A stretch of 5,147 bases of DNA from Metamycoplasmataceae bacterium (lineage in GTDB: Bacteria; Bacillota_I; Bacilli_A; Mycoplasmatales; Metamycoplasmataceae): assembly GCA_029942215.1 (NCBI GenBank), contig JAOZTM010000031.1, forward strand, positions 1-5,147, read 5' to 3'. Both the position numbers and the translations under genes were made by a program. Positions 1 to 5,042 of the stretch are shown piece after piece. A model generated the notes under the pieces. That model did not search any database, was not told the DNA's origin, and saw nothing but the letters and a program-made list of their open reading frames with translations. Within the stretch, counting starts at the first letter, position 1, and each line of letters begins with the position of its first letter.

Positions 1-2120
1 TCAGCGGCTTCAGTAGCTTGTAATGTTATTAAGTCTTGGTCTTGTTGAGCATTCAATGATTTACTATTAGTTAAGTCTTGATCGGCTTGTCCTTTTAATT
101 GATTAGCAGCTCCGGAATCTCTTACTGCATCAGCCTTTAGACTTGAAGCAGTTGACTTATCTTGATTTGCTTTTGAAAGAGCATTTTCTGCAGTATGAGT
201 TACATCCTTTGCTTTATCATGTTCAGCAGTTGCTGTACTCAATGCTGATGTTGCTGAGTTATAAGCAGCTTTAGTAGAAGACACTATTGCTTCTTTAGCT
301 TTTATATCTGTAGCATTCTGTGACTTGTTGCTTGTGGCGATATCAAATGCTTGCTTTTTAGAATCATAATCTATTTGAGCAGCTGCTATTGTAGGATCAT
401 TAGCAGGTAATCCGTCAAGATGATTTTTAGCAGTATCCATTACAGCTTTAGTATTCGATACTGTTGAAGCAAGTGCTGAAGTCAATCCTTTTTCTGTAGC
501 AAGTTCAGCTTCGGCTGTAGTGAATGCAGATTTTGTTGTTGCTTCTGTACCTTGAGCCGAAGTGAGTGTTGATTGTTTTGTAGACTCATCAGCTTTTGCT
601 GTTTGAAGATTTGTATTAGCTGTAGCAATTGCAGATAAGGCAGCTTGAATATCTTTTTCATAATCAATAACATCTTGATCCGCTTTAATAATATCTTTCT
701 CTAATTGAGATACAAGCGCTTCTAATCTTGTTGTGTTAGCTTCACTTCTTTGGATATCTTGTTCTTTATTTTGTCTGGCATTTACAGCTGGTTTATAATG
801 ATGATTATCATGTTCGTTGAAATGAGTCGTTGCATAATCTTTAGCCTTTAAGGCGAAATTCATGGCTTCTTGAGCAGGATCGTGAGCAGCTACGGCAGCA
901 TCATGAACAGTAACAGCTGCTGGAATTAAGTCTTCTGTATAGTATCTAATAGAAGCATGATTTGTTTTAACATCATCAAGAGCATCAATTCTATCTTCAG
1001 TAGTTTTGATTTCCCTTTCTTTATTTACTTGATCTCTATCCATATTAGTAATCTCTATATTCTTAAGTCCAAGAAGTTCAATCTGATGATTCAATACTAA
1101 CTGTTGAGTAGCAATCGCATCAAATCCATCTTTTCATTTTGTATAGAAATCAGATTCTTCAAATGCTATAACTCTTTTAAGGAACGACTCTGCAACTTCT
1201 TTAGCAATAGAACTATTGATATCAAAGTTCAATGGTGTCTTTTGTAATTCTGTTTCAATACTATCAAGCAATATATCTGCTGAAGGACGAGTCGCTGAAG
1301 GAGCTAAGTCTAACTTAGATATACTTGTATCTGACGTAAGCAATTCAAATAAAGCTATTGTTGGTTCTGCTGTTTTGAATATATCTTTCATAGCTAGATT
1401 GAAGTCTCCAGAATTAACTTCAGCTATCTCTGCAGCTGATGGAGCTTTTTGCATTCCAAGAATACTTGCCATTGCTGCCATCTTGGCTTTTTCATATGTA
1501 TGAGGTAAGAATTCAAATAATCTTTGATATCCAATGTCATGTGTTCCATATCCGTATGACATAGGATATGTAAGAGCTGAATTAATCTTGTTCATTAGTG
1601 TGGCGTGTTTTGAATCAACTGTTAATGTTGCAATAGCAGATGTAGCAACTGCAGCAACAGCAACACCGGTGATTCCATTAATACCAACACCTACTCATCT
1701 TGATACAACAACACTGTTTCTTGAAATAGTTTTGGAATTATTGTCTATATCTTTAACTTTAGGTCTAAAAGCAGATTTAAGGAACTTTCTAAAGATACGG
1801 CCAAACAATCAAGTAATAGGTAACGTGATAACAAGAGAGATACCTATTGCTAATGAGATGGCTGATACTTTAGATATTGACGCAAGAGCATCTGAGTTTA
1901 GATTTGAACCTACTTTGTTAGCAATGAAAAAGCCTTTAAACATTGGTCATACAGTAGAATCATAAGTAAATATAAATACAATAGCAAAGATACCAGATAG
2001 AGCTAAAATGAACAGTGTAGTGAACATTGCAAACTTTCATCCTTTGAAGTATCCGATAATAAAAGGAGGTATTGCAAATACCGCAAATATTATGTATTGT
2101 ATGTACTGTAAATCAAACAT
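1..2120 (-). CDS. Large membrane-anchored coiled-coil protein with CvpA-like N-terminus (3' end beyond window)
   Basis: The frame is open for 706 codons and runs off the left edge. It reads through five TGA codons as Trp (residues 28, 58, 104, 142, 329). The start ATG is preceded by TATAAT plus six bases. Residues 6-25, 30-51, 86-106 and 143-167 are hydrophobic. The short loop GYFKGWK and the SR-W-V-G-V-G-I-N-G-I-T-G stretch opening helix 4 resemble CvpA-family membrane proteins. Basic residues cluster at 26-29 and 108-123; by the positive-inside rule this puts everything after about 168 outside the cell. Residues 170-330 look globular. Residues 330-387 and 442-706 are helical, low-complexity and rich in Ala, Thr, Ser, Lys, Asp and Gln, typical of a long coiled coil. 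A His-rich stretch lies at 388-441. I found no cysteine. Inference: a surface stalk or envelope protein. The CvpA link is by pattern only and the function is unknown. Confidence 0.85.
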
Positions 2121-2126
2121 TATGTA

Positions 2127-2132
2127 ATTATA
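2127..2132 (-). promoter_or_regulatory. -10 box of the large coiled-coil gene, leaderless arrangement
   Basis: Read on the minus strand this is an exact TATAAT. Six bases (TACATA) separate it from the ATG at 2120, so transcription should begin at or beside the A of the start codon. No Shine-Dalgarno occurs at a usable distance; the only purine-rich patch, AGGTG, lies about 24 bases upstream and inside the promoter spacer. No good -35 hexamer is visible; GTGCTT at 17 bp spacing is weak. Confidence 0.65.
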
Positions 2133-2164
2133 TAAGAAAGCACCTATTTAAGCACAAACAAAAT

Positions 2165-2196
2165 AAAGAAAAAAATACACTTTTTGATATGTATTT
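2165..2196 (-). terminator. Rho-independent terminator after the putative nuclease gene
   Basis: On the minus strand AAATACA (2190-2196) pairs with TGTATTT (2173-2179), a 7-bp stem extendable by one T-G pair, with a loop of about 10 bases. The T7 run (A's at 2169-2175) overlaps the 3' arm and is followed by more T-rich sequence. It lies just after the stop codon at 2204 and before the -10 box at 2127, which separates the two minus-strand genes into independent transcripts. Confidence 0.55.
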
Positions 2197-2203
2197 CTAT
2201 CGT

Positions 2204-3046
2204 TTATTTAGTTTTTAGTTCTTCTATCAGTTCTTTATTCTTCTCTATTTCAGTCTCAAGAAGTTTAAGTAAAGCATCGATATCTTTAACTTCATTATTT
2301 TCTTTAAGGAATGCTTTAACAACTTCAAGAGATTTAAGTTTCTTACGAGCAGTATTTGCTTTCTTAAGAGCTTTCTCTACTTTCTCAGATGTCTTTAGAT
2401 ATAGAGCAACATCTTCTTTAATATATTTCATTCTTACAACATCGTCATTAGAATAAACCGCTATCTCTTTAACAAGAGTTCTAATATCGATTGGGTTAGA
2501 ATAATATTTACTTGTTTGATTTGTTGCGTCCACTAATAAAATATGTCCAGCTAAAGCAGCTAAAGCTCCATCATGTTTCATACCTCTTTTAGAAACAAAT
2601 ACTGGATCCATATTCTTGTCTACTCAAGCCTTTAATTTTTCAAAATAAACGACTGGAGTTTTATCAAAACTTTTTGTTGCGTTTGATAAAGAAATACTCT
2701 TCCCTAATGAAATGTCATATACTTCAATACCCTTATAAACATTAGATAATATCTTCTTTTCTAGTATTGGAGAGAATGATACAAATCTAATTGTTTGAGC
2801 GTTAATAACCATGTCTTTTTTCCCAGAAAGTTTTCTAACATCAGTCAACAATTGGTGTCTAATTATTCTCTCAATATCTTCTGAATCTTGTTTGTTGAAG
2901 TTAAAAATAAAAGTCTTAGTTTTAAACGTTTTTCCTGCATACAGTCCAACTGAATATGCATAAGGGAAATCAGTTTTAATACCAACTTTTCAATTAAATG
3001 GTGCTGAGATAGATTCGAAATCTATATATACTTCTAATTTTGTCAT
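2204..3046 (-). CDS. Hypothetical protein, possible DEDDy/RNase H-fold nuclease with coiled-coil tail
   Basis: A 280-residue protein read with two TGA-Trp codons (residues 19 and 141) and ending in TAA. The start ATG is fixed by a TATAAT six bases upstream; no Shine-Dalgarno is seen. The N-terminus carries Y-I-D-F-E (residues 7-11), which fits the D-x-E motif I of DnaQ/RNase D-type 3'-5' exonucleases and resembles the opening of DUF2779-like proteins. Residues 208-212, Y-I-K-E-D followed by V-A-L-Y-L, fit the Y-x3-D motif III of the DEDDy branch. A middle acidic motif is not clear, so the fold is a suggestion and activity is not established. Residues 215-280 are strongly helical with Lys/Glu/Leu periodicity, likely a coiled coil. 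No membrane segment or signal peptide is visible, so it is probably cytoplasmic. It is transcribed alone, divergent from the SAP-like membrane gene. Confidence 0.85.
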
Positions 3047-3052
3047 GTAATT

Positions 3053-3058
3053 ATTATA
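3053..3058 (-). promoter_or_regulatory. -10 box of the putative nuclease gene, leaderless
   Basis: Minus-strand TATAAT, extended by TGC on its 5' side (TTGCTATAAT), with six bases (AATTAC) before the ATG at 3046. The spacing puts the predicted start site on the start codon. It faces away from the plus-strand -10 at 3084-3089, with 25 bp between the two. Confidence 0.65.
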
Positions 3059-3083
3059 GCAAGAACCTATGCCCTAAACTTGA

Positions 3084-3089
3084 TATAAT
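3084..3089 (+). promoter_or_regulatory. -10 box of the SAP-like membrane protein gene, leaderless
   Basis: Exact TATAAT in an extended context (TTGATATAAT), with six bases (AATTAA) before the ATG at 3096. No Shine-Dalgarno lies between. The 15 bases from this box through the ATG are almost a mirror image of the opposing promoter (3044-3058), differing at one position. Confidence 0.65.
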
Positions 3090-3095
3090 AATTAA

Positions 3096-3680
3096 ATGAA
3101 AACAGAACTAGAAGCTTTATCGCATAAACAACTAATATCTATAGCAAAGAATTACGGACTACGTAATACTGAATCAATGTCAGAAAAAGAAATAATTAAA
3201 AGAATCTTAGAGATTGAAGGAATAGAACATAAGCAAGAAAAAGAAGTGAAACTTAAAAGATCTTTTCCTTGATTAATGACCTTCATCTTCGTAATGCTTT
3301 TAATTATTGAATTGACTGGATCTATAATGCCAATGTTCAATAGATTCTATTTTGATTTCAATACAGGACAACATTGAATTTATCTAACTATTATGAATGC
3401 AATGGGAATCCTTTGAATGCTTTATATTTGATATAGATGATTCAAGTATGGTCAGTTACATATGTGAATCTTCATATCATTAATAATGGGTCTTGGATAT
3501 GATGGTTATTACTTATTCCAATTGTATGACACAGTAAAAATATTCGCAGGATACACAGGAACTCTTCATCACATGAATGAGTTAGCAACTGTATTCTGAG
3601 CATGAGTAGGAATACTTGGTGGGTCAACAATTATATTAGGATCTTTATTCTTAATTAAGACTGTAAACGATAAGGCATAA
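3096..3680 (+). CDS. Four-helix membrane protein with SAP/Rho-N-like N-terminal domain
   Basis: A 194-residue protein whose eight Trp codons are all TGA. Read with the standard code it would look shattered. Residues 4-41 (L-x2-L-S-x2-Q-L-I-x-I-A-K-x-Y-G, then a basic second helix K-E-I-I-K-R-I-L) match the helix-loop-helix pattern of SAP and Rho-N domains, which often bind nucleic acid; this is pattern recognition only. A charged linker (42-55) follows, then four hydrophobic helices at about 58-79, 94-113, 122-143 and 165-188. The basic patches before helix 1 and between helices 2 and 3 (R114 to K117) place both ends in the cytoplasm. The gene is transcribed alone, divergent from the nuclease-like gene and convergent with another four-helix gene. 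I do not recognise the family. A role tethering nucleic acid or a partner to the membrane is speculation. Confidence 0.88.
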
Positions 3681-3702
3681 AAAAACTACGTTAGTAGTTT
3701 TT
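3681..3702. terminator. Bidirectional terminator between two convergent membrane-protein genes
   Basis: AAAAACTAC (3681-3689) and GTAGTTTTT (3694-3702) form a perfect 9-bp stem around the loop GTTA. On the plus strand the hairpin ends in T5; on the minus strand it runs into T7, so it should work both ways. It starts on the base after the plus-strand stop codon and overlaps the minus-strand stop codon (3701-3703). Confidence 0.75.
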
Positions 3703-4186
3703 AATCAGCAATTTCTTCTTCTAGTTCTTCAACCTTTTCTTTTAAGTTCTTAATCTTCTGTGTCTTCTTCTTAGCTCTTTTAGCTTTCTTATGTAGCATC
3801 GCTCATAGGATAGTCTTAAAGATCACAAGAAGCAATGGAGACACTAGTAAGTAAATGCCTTCTGTTCATTGTCAAGAGTAACCACCCATAGTTCAATCAA
3901 TGATCTTATGGATCATGAATCCAAAGACAATTGCGAATAGGACAGAAGCAGCTATAAACATATAGTGTTCTCCTTTATGTACAACTTTCCTTTTGAATAG
4001 AATGAATGTTTCAATTATTAGTGCAACTGCAAGAACAATGAATCATACATAAAGGAAAGAATCAGATTTAAAGTTAGGATCTAGGTTGTGAAGTAAAAAA
4101 GAAGGTAGAGCAAAAGCTCCAAATACCAAAGGTACAAATACAAAGTTGAACCATCATTTTCTTAAAACGTTATCTTCTTTTTTCAT
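3701..4186 (-). CDS. Hypothetical four-helix membrane protein with charged coiled-coil tail
   Basis: A 161-residue protein with six TGA-Trp codons and the only TGG-Trp seen in the window (residue 12, directly after a TGA-Trp). The ATG at 4186 is set by TATAAT plus six bases. Hydrophobic helices lie at about 13-33, 45-64, 77-96 and 110-131. A short basic N-terminus, the K-R-K-x4-K loop at 65-71 and the very basic segment 132-149 place both ends in the cytoplasm. The tail passes from Lys-rich to Glu-rich (E150 to D161) with leucines at heptad-like spacing, so a short coiled coil is likely. It shares topology and scattered residues with the convergent neighbour and may be a distant relative, with the cytoplasmic extension at the opposite end. 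The family is not recognised and no catalytic motif is visible. Confidence 0.85.
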
Positions 4187-4192
4187 ATAGAA

Positions 4193-4198
4193 ATTATA
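4193..4198 (-). promoter_or_regulatory. -10 box of the coiled-coil-tailed membrane gene, leaderless
   Basis: Minus-strand TATAAT with six bases (TTCTAT) before the ATG at 4186, again with no Shine-Dalgarno. It lacks the extended TGn. It faces away from the small-RNA -10 at 4211-4216, with only 12 bp between them, so each promoter's upstream region covers the other's -10. Confidence 0.6.
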
Positions 4199-4207
4199 TT
4201 GGAAAGT

Positions 4208-4216
4208 TGATATAAT
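4208..4216 (+). promoter_or_regulatory. Extended -10 promoter of the candidate small RNA
   Basis: TGATATAAT is an exact extended -10 element. The predicted transcription start is about 4222-4224, directly at the left edge of the GC-rich block. No convincing -35 hexamer is visible at 16-18 bp, as expected when an extended -10 is used. Confidence 0.55.
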
Positions 4217-4222
4217 TAATTA

Positions 4223-4295
4223 GAAGTCCAACAACTGCCACTTGCTTGCAAGGTGTAGTGCGGCACAGGTCAATCAGAGAAACCTGCTTTTTTTT
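4223..4295 (+). ncRNA. Candidate structured small RNA of about 70 nt, family not recognised
   Basis: The block 4226-4287 is about 53% G+C by my count, in a window that is otherwise strongly AT-rich, and it has no useful open frame. This is the usual signature of a structured RNA in a mollicute. It has an extended -10 just upstream and a hairpin plus T8 at its end. Foldable elements: CACUUG (4239-4244) with CAAGGUG (4249-4255, one bulged G) around a CUUG tetraloop; UGCC (4236-4239) with GGCA (4262-4265) as a possible closing stem; and CAGGU/ACCUG (4266-4270/4282-4286). It lacks the SRP GGAA-loop core, tRNA T-loop, tmRNA and T-box signatures. The next gene has its own promoter, so a leader or riboswitch role is less likely than a free RNA. 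Function unknown. Confidence 0.55.
4266..4295 (+). terminator. Terminator of the candidate small RNA
   Basis: CAGGU (4266-4270) pairs with ACCUG (4282-4286) around an 11-base loop and is followed by C and eight T's (4288-4295). The stem is short but GC-containing, and the T run is the longest on the plus strand nearby. An alternative hairpin, AGAGAAA (4276-4282) with TTTCTCT (4293-4299), would use up the T run and exclude this stem. Confidence 0.55.
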
Positions 4296-4388
4296 CTCTC
4301 TAGTTGAGTCTAACAAAGTAAAAAAATAAAGATCTAAACTCTTTCAAAACTTAATATGTATTTAACTATGTATAAAAGTATATATATT

Positions 4389-4397
4389 TGCTATAAT
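4389..4397 (+). promoter_or_regulatory. Extended -10 promoter of the toxin-antitoxin operon
   Basis: TGCTATAAT is an exact extended -10 with predicted start near 4404, giving a leader of about 18 nt that holds a ribosome binding site. No -35 consensus is seen. The 4299-4388 stretch between the small RNA and this box is AT-rich with no gene; it contains a direct repeat TATGTAT (4355-4361 and 4367-4373), 12 bp apart, just upstream of the promoter. Confidence 0.55.
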
Positions 4398-4404
4398 TTA
4401 TATG

Positions 4405-4414
4405 TCCTTAAGGA
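4405..4414 (+). promoter_or_regulatory. Perfect palindrome overlapping the antitoxin ribosome binding site, candidate operator
   Basis: TCCTTAAGGA is a perfect 10-bp palindrome between the -10 box and the antitoxin ATG. Its right half is part of the Shine-Dalgarno AGGAG (4411-4415), six bases before ATG 4422. Phd/YefM-type antitoxins usually repress their own promoter through short palindromes, so this is a plausible operator. It is equally possible that the palindrome is partly a by-product of the ribosome binding site. Confidence 0.4.
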
Positions 4415-4421
4415 GATAAAA

Positions 4422-4721
4422 ATGAAAACAGTAAATATAGAAAAATTAAATGCATATAAAGAAGCTAACAAAGACGCATTGACTACAACAGAGATTATTA
4501 AAGATTCTTTTAAGAACGCCTTTAAGAAATTAGACCTAAATGATTTTGTTATTGTTAAAAACAATAGAAGAGAAGAAGACAGTGTCATGGTCTCTCTTTC
4601 AAGTTATTTAGAATTACTTAATAAAATTGATAAATACGAAGAAGATAAATATGACAAGTGAGCAGAAAATCATGATGTAGAAAATCTTGAATTTGTTGAT
4701 GCTTCAAAAATTGACTTATAA
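4422..4721 (+). CDS. Phd/YefM-like antitoxin of a type II toxin-antitoxin module
   Basis: A 99-residue acidic protein. One TGA-Trp (residue 80) must be read through to reach the TAA; otherwise the last 20 residues are lost. The ATG at 4422 is chosen over an in-frame ATG at 4356 because AGGAG lies six bases upstream and the promoter -10 (4392-4397) lies downstream of the longer start. Residues 42-66, F-V-I-V-K-N-N-R-R-E-E-D-S-V-M-V-S-L-S-S-Y then L-E-L-L, fit the Phd/YefM core, in which a strand, a basic turn and V-x-V-S-L-x-x-Y form the DNA-binding dimer. The acidic C-terminal tail (72-99, with E-E-D-K, E-N-L-E-F-V-D) is where such proteins wrap and block their toxin. It is followed after 18 bp by the toxin gene in the same operon. 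The family call rests on pattern and context. Confidence 0.8.
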
Positions 4722-4727
4722 AATTAG

Positions 4728-4735
4728 AGAAGAGG
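4728..4735 (+). promoter_or_regulatory. Ribosome binding site of the toxin gene
   Basis: AGAAGAGG ends four bases before the ATG at 4740, inside the 18-bp gap between the two genes. It supports this start codon and a separate initiation event on a shared transcript. Confidence 0.6.
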
Positions 4736-4739
4736 TTAT

Positions 4740-5024
4740 ATGCAAGTAAAAGATCTTTTAACTAATAACCCTGATCTGAAAATACTATTTGAAAAATCAT
4801 CAATCAAATTTCTTAAAAAAATAGAAAAGAAGAAGAGGGAACAACTGATAGCAAAAATTGACTTTGTTTTGAAAAACCCGAATAGTTTAATACCTTTAAA
4901 AGGAACTCCTAAAAGATTTAAGATAAGAGTTGGAGATATTCGAATTCTTATAGTCTTGACAAAAGAACCTAAAGGAATTAAAATATCAAACATTAATTAC
5001 AGAGGAAACGTATACAAAAAGTAA
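4740..5024 (+). CDS. RelE/ParE-family toxin
   Basis: A 94-residue basic protein with no TGA codon. The second half follows the RelE/ParE fold closely: L-K-G (53-55), then K-R-F-K-I-R-V-G-D-I-R-I-L (58-70), a strand at 80-85, and Y-R-G-N-V-Y (87-92) at the end. The conserved basic and Tyr positions of this superfamily have counterparts in K54, K61, R63, R68, R88 and Y92. The presence of both the basic cluster and the terminal Tyr fits an mRNA-cleaving RelE type slightly better than a gyrase-poisoning ParE, but the sequence alone does not settle this. Residues 22-45 form the usual Lys-rich helical hairpin. Length is normal for the family and the gene looks intact. It is translated from its own ribosome binding site after the antitoxin gene, the usual antitoxin-first order. 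Its last codons form the 5' arm of a terminator. Confidence 0.9.
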   Translation: MQVKDLLTNNPDLKILFEKSSIKFLKKIEKKKREQLIAKIDFVLKNPNSLIPLKGTPKRFKIRVGDIRILIVLTKEPKGIKISNINYRGNVYKK

Positions 5025-5042
5025 CTTACGCAGTTACTTTTT
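5016..5042. terminator. Bidirectional terminator shared by the toxin gene and ileS, built into both coding ends
   Basis: AAAAAGTAAC (5016-5025) and GTTACTTTTT (5033-5042) form a perfect 10-bp stem around a 7-base loop, with a T5 run at the 3' end on both strands. The toxin stop TAA (5022-5024) lies in the left arm. The ileS stop (5026-5028, minus strand) lies in the loop, so the right arm encodes the last residues of IleRS. Confidence 0.75.

Noticed and set aside
482..673. Minus-strand Gln/Leu-rich frame inside the large gene
   Set aside because: It is an out-of-frame reading of the Ala/Ser/Thr-rich coiled-coil coding sequence.
1..790. Tandem repeats or a CRISPR-like array in the repetitive-looking left end
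   Set aside because: The resemblance comes from repeated Ala, Thr, Ser and Lys codons; no fixed-length repeat with unique spacers is present.
1216..1965. Plus-strand open frames opposite the large coiled-coil gene (1216-1503 and 1534-1965)
   Set aside because: They lie entirely within the well-supported minus-strand frame, have no promoter or ribosome binding site, and are antisense shadows of a low-complexity gene.
2184..2456. Plus-strand frame rich in Ser and Phe opposite the putative nuclease gene
   Set aside because: It is the mirror of the Lys/Glu-rich coiled-coil tail and has no initiation signals.
3152..3340. Minus-strand frame inside the SAP-like membrane gene
   Set aside because: The plus-strand gene explains this stretch with eight TGA-Trp codons, a promoter and a terminator.
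4223..4295. SRP RNA, tRNA, tmRNA, RNase P RNA or T-box leader at the GC-rich island
   Set aside because: It lacks the SRP GGAA-loop core, a tRNA T-arm, the tmRNA and RNase P conserved segments, and the T-box UGG bulge; it is also too short for tmRNA or RNase P.
4356..4421. Longer antitoxin start at ATG 4356
   Set aside because: The -10 box at 4392-4397 lies downstream of it, and AGGAG at 4411-4415 points to ATG 4422.
1134..4661. Apparent frameshifts or broken genes at many TGA codons
   Set aside because: All are in-frame TGA read as Trp; no gene here needs a frameshift to be intact.
4391..4993. Minus-strand frames opposite the antitoxin and toxin genes (4391-4588 and 4736-4993)
   Set aside because: The plus-strand genes have recognisable families, ribosome binding sites and shared promoter; the minus frames have none.
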